The notes below the pieces were generated by a model. That model had not been told where the DNA came from. It worked only from the letters and a program-made list of their open reading frames with translations, and ran no database searches. The translations under genes and the position numbers were made by a program. From Flavobacterium sp. (GTDB lineage: Bacteria; Bacteroidota; Bacteroidia; Flavobacteriales; Flavobacteriaceae): DNA of 30,147 nucleotides. Shown here one piece after another: positions 1 to 5,519 of the stretch; within the stretch, counting starts at the first letter, position 1; every line of letters begins with the position of its first letter. The stretch is taken from NCBI GenBank assembly GCA_015478765.1, contig JADMKR010000094.1, positions 1 through 30,147 on the forward strand, in the 5' to 3' direction.

Positions 1-96
1 GTCGTCAACAACAACGCCGCTGACTTTAGTCTGCGCTTCTGCAAATTGGATGGACACCAAAAACAGCAGCACGCAAATAGAGAAGATGTTTTTCAT
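1..96 (-). CDS. Secreted protein N-terminus, CarboxypepD_reg-like (partial)
   Basis: Only the first 32 codons are inside the window; the gene runs off the left edge on the minus strand. The ATG is at 96. Residues 1-22 form a clear signal peptide (MKN start, hydrophobic ICVLLFLV core, cleavage near AEAQ). They are followed by TKVSGVVVDD, the usual opening of a carboxypeptidase-regulatory-like (CarboxypepD_reg) beta-sandwich, which in Bacteroidota begins DUF5686-type outer-membrane proteins and TonB-dependent receptors. I recall DUF5686 proteins lying downstream of pdhB in flavobacteria, so that is the favoured identity, but the fragment is too short to tell them apart. An intrinsic terminator lies directly upstream. 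Confidence 0.6.
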   Translation of the reverse strand, partial: MKNIFSICVLLFLVSIQFAEAQTKVSGVVVDD

Positions 97-101
97 AGGA
101 T

Positions 102-133
102 AAAAAAACTCCTTCAGTGTTATTCTGAAGGAG
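102..133 (-). terminator. Intrinsic terminator downstream of pdhB
   Basis: On the minus strand a perfect 9-bp stem (CTCCTTCAG, 7-nt loop, CTGAAGGAG; plus positions 125-133 and 109-117) is followed directly by seven T residues (108-102). It would end pdhB transcription. Its T tract stops 5 nt before the ATG of the next minus-strand gene, so it may also act inside that gene's leader. Confidence 0.8.
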
Positions 134-136
134 CAT

Positions 137-144
137 CAAATGTA
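137..144 (-). promoter_or_regulatory. Possible -7 box (TACATTTG) for the gene at 96
   Basis: The minus strand reads TACATTTG, an exact match to the Bacteroidota -7 consensus TAnnTTTG. No convincing -33 TTTG was seen. The start point expected from it would fall inside or at the edge of the 109-133 hairpin, so that hairpin would be part of the transcript leader. Confidence 0.35.
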
Positions 145-160
145 GTTATTTTTGGATTGT

Positions 161-280
161 AGTTGGAAAGTTCAAAAGTCTAAAGTTGAAAAGTAAACAG
201 ATCGTGAAATTTACCACATACTAACATTAAACTTTAAACTTTCAAACTTTTAAACTTTTAAACTTTTAAACTTTAAACTA
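161..280. repeat. AAAGTT/AACTTT inverted simple-repeat array
   Basis: A purine-rich arm (161-197, units like AAAGTT and AAAAGT) and a pyrimidine-rich arm (227-280) are separated by about 30 nt. The second arm holds three perfect tandem copies of AAACTTTT (244-251, 252-259, 260-267) followed by degenerate units. The array runs into the stop codon of pdhB (278-280). The arms are complementary in many registers and could fold into a slipped hairpin. Confidence 0.7.
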
Positions 281-1258
281 TTTCTTATAAAGAACTTTCT
301 TCACCGCCTTAATCACATCACCCGCATTCGGCAACCACTCTTTCAATAAAGTAGGCGAATATGGCGCCGGCGTATCGGCAGTGGTGATTCGTTGGATAGG
401 AGCGTCGAGATAATCGAAAGCGCGTTCCTGAACGATATACGTGATTTCAGAGGCGACGCTGGCAAACGGCCACGCTTCTTCTAAAACTACGAGTCGGTTT
501 GTTTTTTTGACCGATGTCAGTATTGTTTCATAATCCATCGGACGAACGGTGCGAAGGTCGATGATTTCACATGAAATGCCTTCTTTAGCCAATTCCTCGG
601 CCGCATTCATGGCTTCCTTGATGATTTTTCCGAACGATACGATAGTAACGTCTTTTCCTTCGCGTTTGATATCGGCAACACCAAGTGGAATTGTATATTC
701 GCCTTCCGGCACTTCGCCTTTATCGCCATACATCTGCTCCGATTCCATGAAGATCACGGGATCGTTGTCGCGGATAGCCGATTTCAGCAAACCTTTCGCA
801 TCATACGGATTTGACGGAACGACCACTTTCAATCCCGGTGTGTTTGCAAACCAGTTCTCGAAAGCCTGCGAGTGCGTGGCTCCGAGTTGGCCAGCCGAAG
901 CTGTCGGTCCGCGGAAAACCATCGGCATCGGGAATTGTCCGGCCGACATCTGGCGCATCTTCGCGGCATTATTGATGATCTGGTCGATACCAACCAACGA
1001 GAAGTTAAATGTCATGAACTCAACAATCGGGCGGCAGCCATTCATTGCCGATCCCACCGCGATTCCGGCAAAACCAAGCTCTGCAATCGGCGTGTCGATC
1101 ACCCGTTTCGGGCCAAATTCGTCGAGCATACCTTTCGAAGCCTTGTAAGCACCGTTATACTCGGCCACTTCCTCGCCCATTAAATAAACCGATTCGTCGC
1201 GGCGCATTTCCTCGCTCATCGCCTCACAGATCGCTTCCCTGAATTGTATCGTTTTCAT
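278..1258 (-). CDS. pdhB: Pyruvate dehydrogenase E1 component, beta subunit
   Basis: This 326-aa protein is the beta subunit of a heterotetrameric alpha-keto acid dehydrogenase E1. With the alpha subunit it performs the thiamine-diphosphate-dependent decarboxylation of pyruvate and feeds the E2 lipoyl carrier. Visible family features are GEEVAEYNGAYKASKGM, the PIAELGFAGIAVGSA stretch (the acidic residue contacts the ThDP aminopyrimidine in the family), the EFMTFNFSL region, and a C-terminal transketolase domain with EEAWPFASVASEI. The start is placed at the ATG at 1258, 12 codons inside the longest frame, because family members begin MKTIQFREAI and a -7 box lies at 1277-1284. Branched-chain E1 beta subunits are similar; the sequence reads as the pyruvate type. 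No alpha subunit is adjacent in the window. Confidence 0.92.
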   Translation of the reverse strand: MKTIQFREAICEAMSEEMRRDESVYLMGEEVAEYNGAYKASKGMLDEFGPKRVIDTPIAELGFAGIAVGSAMNGCRPIVEFMTFNFSLVGIDQIINNAAKMRQMSAGQFPMPMVFRGPTASAGQLGATHSQAFENWFANTPGLKVVVPSNPYDAKGLLKSAIRDNDPVIFMESEQMYGDKGEVPEGEYTIPLGVADIKREGKDVTIVSFGKIIKEAMNAAEELAKEGISCEIIDLRTVRPMDYETILTSVKKTNRLVVLEEAWPFASVASEITYIVQERAFDYLDAPIQRITTADTPAPYSPTLLKEWLPNAGDVIKAVKKVLYKK

Positions 1259-1276
1259 GTGTTGAAATTTGAAGAG

Positions 1277-1284
1277 CAAAAATA
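1277..1284 (-). promoter_or_regulatory. -7 box for pdhB (TATTTTTG)
   Basis: The minus strand reads TATTTTTG, matching TAnnTTTG, 18 nt upstream of the chosen pdhB ATG. This implies a leader of only about 10-15 nt and argues against the longer frame that starts at 1294. Confidence 0.5.
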
Positions 1285-1350
1285 GGCAATTCAACTTAAA
1301 ATTGATAATGAATATTTTGAAAATTAAAGTCCTTGTGAACTTGATTTACA

Positions 1351-1434
1351 GGGCGGCATATTCACGCTGTCCGCTCTATCTTTTATCCGCTAAAGAAGCG
1401 GAATAAAAGGATGCCGCTTCCATCGCGGCCGCGA
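1351..1434 (+). repeat. Dispersed hairpin repeat, copy 1
   Basis: A GC-richer block inside the 319-nt pdhB/etfB intergenic region. Its core is CCGCTCTATCTTTT, an imperfect hairpin (left arm 1378-1391, right arm 1397-1412, with one-base bulges) and AAAAGGATGCCGCTTC, ending in CGCGGCCGCG. The same core occurs on the minus strand at 13097-13231, so this is a repeat family. I recall similar blocks in other Flavobacterium genomes. The rest of the 1259-1577 gap holds promoters and AT-rich DNA and no credible ORF. Confidence 0.6.
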
Positions 1435-1446
1435 ATCGTCAATATT

Positions 1447-1456
1447 TGAACGTTCA
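1447..1456. promoter_or_regulatory. Palindrome TGAACGTTCA upstream of etfB
   Basis: A perfect 10-bp palindrome, with a related half site (TTTTGAACG) about 10 nt downstream. It lies about 75 nt upstream of the etfB -7 box. It could be a regulator binding site, but no regulator is indicated. Confidence 0.2.
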
Positions 1457-1530
1457 TACACTTTTGAACGATATCACGAAATCGAAATAGTTGTAATTTA
1501 ATATGCGTGCATACTATAATATTTAAATTT

Positions 1531-1538
1531 TAATTTTG
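1531..1538 (+). promoter_or_regulatory. -7 box for etfB (TAATTTTG)
   Basis: An exact TAnnTTTG match 39 nt upstream of the etfB ATG, in strongly AT-rich DNA. No clear -33 element was found. Confidence 0.5.
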
Positions 1539-1577
1539 TAAATTCGTGGCCTTGAAATTCATATAAAACCTTATAGA

Positions 1578-2324
1578 ATGAAAATATTAGTCTGCATCAG
1601 CCACGTGCCTGATACTACTTCCAAAATCAATTTCGCGAATGGCGACACCGAGTTTGATACGGCCGGCGTACAGTTTGTGATCAACCCCAACGACGAATTC
1701 GGTTTAACGCGCGCGATCTGGTTTCAGGAGCAGCAAGGTGCGACAGTTACCGTGGTAAATGTGGGCACGCCTGACACGGAGCCAACTTTGAGAAAAGCAC
1801 TCGCCATCGGCGCAAACGAAGCGATCCGCGTGAATGCAAAACCAACCGACGGATTTTTCGTAGCCCAGCAACTGGCCGAAGTGGTGAAAAGCGGTGGTTA
1901 CGACCTGGTTATATGCGGTAAAGAATCATTGGATTACAATGGCGGAATGGTTCCGGGAATGTTAGCCGGAATTCTAGGCCACAATTTCCTAAACTCATGC
2001 ATCAGCCTGACTGTTGACGGAAATAACGTAAAAGCGGTTCGTGAAATCGACGGCGGTAAAGAAACCGTATCGACTTCGTTACCATTAATTATTGGTGGCC
2101 AGAAAGGGCTTGTCGAAGAGAAAGACCTTCGCATCCCGAACATGCGCGGCATCATGACAGCCCGTACGAAAGCATTGACAACATTGGAACCTGTATCTGC
2201 GGATAGCAAAACCAAATCGGTTAAGTTTGAAAAACCGGCACCGAAATCGGCTGTTAAAATGTACACTGTTGATACTCTTGACGAATTGGTGAGTTCACTT
2301 CATAACGAGGCAAAAGTAATATAG
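1578..2324 (+). CDS. etfB: Electron transfer flavoprotein, beta subunit
   Basis: This 248-aa protein is the small ETF subunit. With EtfA it accepts electrons from acyl-CoA and related dehydrogenases and passes them to the quinone pool. The N-terminus MKILVCISHVPDT, the VNPNDEFGLTRA stretch, the ALAIGANEAIRV segment and DLVICGKESLDYNGGMVPGM are typical of EtfB, which binds AMP. Length is normal for the family. The ATG at 1578 has no in-frame competitor and sits 39 nt after a -7 box. etfA follows after a 177-nt gap occupied by an inverted repeat array, an unusually large spacer for two subunits of one complex. Confidence 0.95.
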   Translation: MKILVCISHVPDTTSKINFANGDTEFDTAGVQFVINPNDEFGLTRAIWFQEQQGATVTVVNVGTPDTEPTLRKALAIGANEAIRVNAKPTDGFFVAQQLAEVVKSGGYDLVICGKESLDYNGGMVPGMLAGILGHNFLNSCISLTVDGNNVKAVREIDGGKETVSTSLPLIIGGQKGLVEEKDLRIPNMRGIMTARTKALTTLEPVSADSKTKSVKFEKPAPKSAVKMYTVDTLDELVSSLHNEAKVI

Positions 2325-2493
2325 TTGGAAAGTTAAAAGTTAGAAAGTTGGAAAGTTTGAAGATTCACTAATTGACAGATTTTTCATTTTAACTTTAGAC
2401 TTTCCACTTTTGACCTTCGACTTTCAACTTTGACCTTCAACTTTCGACTTTCAACTTTCGACTTTCGACTTTCAAACTTTAATCTTTTTAAAC
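2322..2493. repeat. AAAGTT / ACTTTCG inverted heptamer array between etfB and etfA
   Basis: A purine-rich arm (about 2323-2362, units GGAAAGTT and AAAAGTT) starts inside the TAG stop codon of etfB. A longer pyrimidine-rich arm (about 2390-2481) is built of roughly 7-nt units such as ACTTTCG, ACTTTCA and ACCTTCA. The arms are complementary in several registers and could form a large slipped hairpin in the etfBA mRNA. No ORF here looks real: the frame upstream of the etfA ATG just reads the repeats. Confidence 0.75.
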
Positions 2494-2501
2494 TAAAAAT
2501 T

Positions 2502-3467
2502 ATGTCCATATTAATATATGCAGAATCGGCGGATGGACGATTCAAAAAAGTAGCATTCGAACTCGCCTCATACGCAAAAAAAGTAGCCGAATCGATGGGA
2601 ACGACCGTCACGGCTGTCACCATCAACGCATCGAACGTATCCGAACTTTCGAAATACGGTGTCGATAAAGTGCTAAAAGTCAGCGATGACAAACTCGGGA
2701 AATTCACCGCCAAGGCATACGCCGATGTAATAAAGCAGGCAGCCGAAAAAGAAAACGTAAAACTGGTTTTACTGTCATCGACAACCGACAGTCTATATGC
2801 CGCGCCACTAGTCGCTGTGAATTTAAACGCGGGTTACGCTTCGAACGTGGTTGGATTGCCGGTTTCGACATCGCCTTTCCAGGTGAAGCGCAATGCGTTC
2901 TCTAACAAAGCATTTACGATCACCGAGATCGATACCGATATTAAGGTGTTGGGCTTGGCGAAAAACTCATACGGTGTTTTCGAAAGCGCTTCATCGATGA
3001 CTGAGGAAGATTTTTCTCCGTCGATTGGTGAAGCCGATTTTGGCGTCAAAGTCGAATCGGTTGACAAGGCCACTGGCCAGGTAACGATTGCCGATGCGGA
3101 AGTTGTGGTATCGGGCGGCCGCGGATTGAAAGGTCCGGAGAACTGGCATCTTGTCGAAGATCTGGCGAAAGTTTTAGGCGGCGCTACAGCTTGTTCAAAA
3201 CCCGTATCCGATTTAGGCTGGAGACCTCACAGCGAGCACGTAGGCCAGACAGGAAAACCGGTTGCAACGAATTTATATGTTGCGATTGGCATCAGCGGTG
3301 CGATCCAGCATATCGCGGGAATCAACGCGTCCAAAGTAAAACTCGTGATCAACGCCGATGCCGACGCGCCTTTCTTTAAGGTAGCCGATTATGGTGTGGT
3401 AGGCGATGCGTTTGAGATCGTTCCGAAACTGACCGAAAAGTTGAAAGAGTTTAAAGCAAACAATTAA
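2502..3467 (+). CDS. etfA: Electron transfer flavoprotein, alpha subunit
   Basis: This 321-aa protein is the FAD-binding ETF subunit. The N-terminal domain (MSILIYAESADGRFKK onward) pairs with EtfB. The C-terminal part carries the FAD-binding signature: GGRGLKGPENW, GGATACSKPVSDLGWRPHSEHVGQTG in sequence, then YVAIGISGAIQHIAG and the VINADADAPFFKVADYGVVGD ending. I set the start at ATG 2502; the 24 codons upstream in the same frame only translate the repeat array and have no family counterpart. It works with etfB and is probably co-transcribed with it despite the spacer. Confidence 0.95.
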   Translation: MSILIYAESADGRFKKVAFELASYAKKVAESMGTTVTAVTINASNVSELSKYGVDKVLKVSDDKLGKFTAKAYADVIKQAAEKENVKLVLLSSTTDSLYAAPLVAVNLNAGYASNVVGLPVSTSPFQVKRNAFSNKAFTITEIDTDIKVLGLAKNSYGVFESASSMTEEDFSPSIGEADFGVKVESVDKATGQVTIADAEVVVSGGRGLKGPENWHLVEDLAKVLGGATACSKPVSDLGWRPHSEHVGQTGKPVATNLYVAIGISGAIQHIAGINASKVKLVINADADAPFFKVADYGVVGDAFEIVPKLTEKLKEFKANN

Positions 3468-3490
3468 TAAAACATACAACTTCTATTATC

Positions 3491-3523
3491 AAGGCTATCA
3501 AAGTGCAAACTTCCGATAGCCTT
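3491..3523. terminator. Hairpin after etfA, possible terminator
   Basis: AAGGCTATC (3491-3499) pairs with GATAGCCTT (3515-3523); inside it AAGT pairs with ACTT around a GCAA loop, a GNRA tetraloop. It lies 23 nt after the etfA stop. The downstream tract is only TGTCAT, so it is not a classical U-rich terminator and may instead mark a protected mRNA 3' end. Confidence 0.45.
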
Positions 3524-3567
3524 TGTCATATAATAAAGAAAATGTTTACAGAGTAACGTTAACTTTG

Positions 3568-3575
3568 TATTTTTG
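3568..3575 (+). promoter_or_regulatory. -7 box directly before the DUF151 gene (TATTTTTG)
   Basis: An exact TAnnTTTG match ending 5 nt before the ATG at 3581. Transcription would start at or within a few bases of the start codon, implying a leaderless or nearly leaderless mRNA. Confidence 0.45.
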
Positions 3576-3580
3576 CAACT

Positions 3581-4207
3581 ATGAGCTTAGTAAAACTGAC
3601 AATTAAAGGCATTTCGTACAGCCAGACCCAAAATGGCGCGTACGCTCTTATATTAAATGAAGTCGACGGCGACCGCAAATTGCCAATCGTAATCGGCGCA
3701 TTTGAGGCACAATCGATTGCAATCGCACTCGAAAAGGAAATCAAGCCGCCACGGCCGCTTACCCACGATTTATTCAAAAATTTCGCCGACCGTTTTGATA
3801 TCGTCGTCAAGCAGGTCATCATCCACAAACTGGTCGATGGCGTGTTTTATTCGAGCATCATCTGCGAACGCGACAAGATCGAGGAGATCATCGATGCGCG
3901 TACTTCGGATGCAATCGCACTGGCATTGCGTTTCCACGCTCCTATTTTCACTTATAAAAACATACTCGACAAAGCCGGAATTTACCTAAAGGTCAATCCG
4001 GATTCCGATAAAGAAACCCAGGAAATGGACGATGTTTTGTCAAATCCCGAAACGTTTGGCCTGGGCGAGGAATCCAATGAATCCGGAGGCGCGTACACCA
4101 AGCACAGTCTGTCGGAACTTCATGAAATGCTCGAAGGCGCCGTCCGTGATGAGGATTATGAAAAAGCGGCGAAGATTCGGGATGAGATTTCGAAAAGGGA
4201 GAAGTAG
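3581..4207 (+). CDS. Bifunctional nuclease family protein (DUF151) with UVR motif
   Basis: This 208-aa protein has an N-terminal bifunctional nuclease (BFN/DUF151) domain, about residues 1-135: MSLVKLTIKGISYSQTQ, then LPIVIGAFEAQSIAIALE and ARTSDAIALALRFHAPIF, the most conserved family stretches. Residues about 170-205 (LHEMLEGAVRDEDYEKAAKIRDE) match a UVR (UvrB/UvrC-type) coiled-coil motif, seen in the Bacteroidota members of this family. Some relatives have DNase/RNase activity, but the bacterial role is not settled. It is followed 3 nt after its TAG by the repeat-flanked four-helix-bundle element, then thyA. Confidence 0.88.
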   Translation: MSLVKLTIKGISYSQTQNGAYALILNEVDGDRKLPIVIGAFEAQSIAIALEKEIKPPRPLTHDLFKNFADRFDIVVKQVIIHKLVDGVFYSSIICERDKIEEIIDARTSDAIALALRFHAPIFTYKNILDKAGIYLKVNPDSDKETQEMDDVLSNPETFGLGEESNESGGAYTKHSLSELHEMLEGAVRDEDYEKAAKIRDEISKREK

Positions 4208-4210
4208 GAG

Positions 4211-4245
4211 TTGGGTATTGGGTTTTGGGTGTAGGGTATAGGGTA
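4211..4245 (+). repeat. Left inverted repeat arm of the four-helix-bundle element
   Basis: A G-rich 35-bp arm built of degenerate GGGTnTA / GGGTTTT units. It matches the reverse complement of 4657-4691 at 30 of 35 positions, including the perfect 18-mer GGGTTTTGGGTGTAGGGT. It starts 3 nt after the DUF151 stop codon. Confidence 0.85.
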
Positions 4246-4291
4246 GCTGCAGGTACTTAAAAATATAAGCCAACTTTTAATTATATACGCC

Positions 4292-4645
4292 ATGAGAAGT
4301 TTTAAAGAATTGGAAATCTGGCAAGAGTCCCGGTATCTGGTAAAAGAAATTTATTTATTGTCTACCGCCTTGCCCCCAGAAGAAAAGTATGGACTTTTAT
4401 CCCAAATTAGACGTGCCGCCATATCAATACCATCTAATATAGCGGAAGGCGCAGGAAAAGATTCTCAGAAAGACTTTGCGCGATACCTTCAAATTAGTTT
4501 GGGATCAGCTTATGAGTTGGAAAGCCATTTATTGCTCTGTCAGGATTTAAGCTATATCCCGGAAAATGAGGTCGTGAAATTCGTTGAATTACTTAATATC
4601 GTACAACGAAAAATTTATACTTTTATCAAATATCTAAATCGATAA
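4292..4645 (+). CDS. Four-helix-bundle protein (S23/IVP family, TIGR02436-like)
   Basis: This 117-aa protein has the signature of the S23 rRNA intervening-sequence protein family: the F-x-x-L-x-I-W opening (FKELEIWQES), PPEEKYGLLSQIRRAAISIP, the core SNIAEGAGKDS and ARYLQISLGSAYELESHLLL, with predicted all-helical character. Relatives include the Avd accessory protein of diversity-generating retroelements, which forms a nucleic-acid-binding pentamer; the function of stand-alone copies is not known. It lies between two protein genes and is framed by complementary G-rich and C-rich repeats. Its codons (AGA, several ATA and TCC, few of the TCG/GCG common next door) look less like the neighbours, hinting at transfer, but I judged this only by eye. 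Confidence 0.85.
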   Translation: MRSFKELEIWQESRYLVKEIYLLSTALPPEEKYGLLSQIRRAAISIPSNIAEGAGKDSQKDFARYLQISLGSAYELESHLLLCQDLSYIPENEVVKFVELLNIVQRKIYTFIKYLNR

Positions 4646-4656
4646 CCTATACCCCA

Positions 4657-4691
4657 AACCCTACACCCTACACCCAAAACCCTAAACCCAC
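4657..4691 (-). repeat. Right inverted repeat arm of the four-helix-bundle element
   Basis: A C-rich arm complementary to 4211-4245 (30 of 35 positions). It ends 1 nt before the thyA ATG at 4693, so it takes the place of any normal thyA leader. The nearby CCTATACCCC at 4647-4656 can pair with the left arm in another register. Confidence 0.85.
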
Positions 4692-4692
4692 T

Positions 4693-5517
4693 ATGAAACA
4701 ATACCACGACCTCGTCAACCACGTCCTTCAAAACGGAACCTCCAAAGGCGACCGCACCGGCACCGGTACTAAAAGCGTTTTTGGTTATCAGATGCGTTTT
4801 GATCTGAGCGAAGGTTTCCCGATGGTAACAACTAAGAAGTTGCATTTGAAGTCGATTATTTATGAGTTGTTATGGTTTTTGAAAGGAGATACGAATATTA
4901 AATACCTGAATGATAACGGCGTCAAAATCTGGGATGACTGGGCCGATGAAGACGGAAATTTGGGTCCGGTGTACGGACATCAATGGCGCAATTGGAACAG
5001 CGAGGAAATCGATCAGATCGCCGAGATCATCGAAACTTTAAAAACAAATCCAAATAGCCGCCGCATGCTGGTTTCGGCGTGGAACCCATCGGTTTTACCC
5101 GATACGTCAAAATCGTTTGCCGAGAATGTCGCCAATGGAAAAGTCGCACTTCCACCCTGCCATGCGTTTTTCCAGTTTTATGTCGCCGATGAAAAACTCT
5201 CGTGCCAACTTTACCAACGCAGCGCCGATATATTCTTAGGTGTTCCGTTCAACATCGCGTCGTATGCATTGCTGACGATGATGATCGCTCAGGTTTGCGA
5301 GTTAAAACCAGGTGATTTTATCCACACTTTTGGCGACGCACATATCTACAATAATCATATTGAGCAGCTGGAATTACAATTGTCCCGCGACCCGAAGCCG
5401 CTTCCGAAAATGATTTTGAATCCGGCGGTAAAAAATATCCTCGATTTCACTTTTGAAGATTTTACTGTGGAAGGTTACGAACCACATCCGCACATAAAAG
5501 GCGCCGTCGCTGTTTAA
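4693..5517 (+). CDS. thyA: Thymidylate synthase
   Basis: This 274-aa enzyme converts dUMP to dTMP with methylene-tetrahydrofolate as one-carbon donor and reductant. Visible motifs are GDRTGTGTKSVFG (phosphate-binding loop), LLWFLKGDTNIKYL, WDDWADEDGNLGPVYGHQWR, the catalytic cysteine C156 in LPPCHAFFQFYV, QRSADIFLGVPFNIASYALL and HIYNNH. Length is normal. The ATG is immediately preceded by a C-rich repeat arm, with no visible ribosome binding site. folA follows after 2 nt and regenerates the dihydrofolate that this enzyme makes, so the two form an operon with a joint function. Confidence 0.97.
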   Translation: MKQYHDLVNHVLQNGTSKGDRTGTGTKSVFGYQMRFDLSEGFPMVTTKKLHLKSIIYELLWFLKGDTNIKYLNDNGVKIWDDWADEDGNLGPVYGHQWRNWNSEEIDQIAEIIETLKTNPNSRRMLVSAWNPSVLPDTSKSFAENVANGKVALPPCHAFFQFYVADEKLSCQLYQRSADIFLGVPFNIASYALLTMMIAQVCELKPGDFIHTFGDAHIYNNHIEQLELQLSRDPKPLPKMILNPAVKNILDFTFEDFTVEGYEPHPHIKGAVAV

Positions 5518-5519
5518 TT

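Larger units (their letters stand above)
4211..4691. mobile_element. Candidate element: four-helix-bundle gene between inverted repeats
   Basis: About 481 bp made of a 35-bp G-rich arm, 46 nt, one 117-codon ORF, 11 nt and a 35-bp C-rich arm. It fills the space between the DUF151 stop and the thyA start almost exactly (3 nt and 1 nt left over). No target-site duplication and no transposase are visible, so mobility is inference. The layout resembles the intervening sequences of some bacterial 23S rRNAs, where complementary ends enclose an S23-type ORF. Confidence 0.5.

Noticed and set aside
549..1242. Several plus-strand open frames opposite pdhB
   Set aside because: They mirror the codon pattern of pdhB, have no start context and no family resemblance; the minus-strand gene explains the region.
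1259..1577. Riboswitch or additional gene in the pdhB-etfB gap
   Set aside because: No known riboswitch core was recognised and no frame looks coding; the structure is explained by the dispersed repeat.
2390..2481. CRISPR-like array in the etfB-etfA gap
   Set aside because: Units are about 7 nt and continuous, without unique spacers of 25-40 nt; no cas genes are present.
2430..2501. Longer N-terminus for etfA
   Set aside because: The extra 24 residues translate the heptamer repeats; the family starts at MSILIYAE (2502).
4032..4273. Short frames on both strands crossing the left repeat arm
   Set aside because: They overlap the DUF151 gene and read the G-rich repeats; no start or family support.
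4211..4691. Insertion sequence
   Set aside because: There is no transposase and no visible target-site duplication; the ORF is a four-helix-bundle protein, so a classical IS is not supported.
4615..4845. Minus-strand 76-aa frame over the right arm and thyA start
   Set aside because: It is antisense to thyA and translates the repeat arm into a low-complexity peptide.
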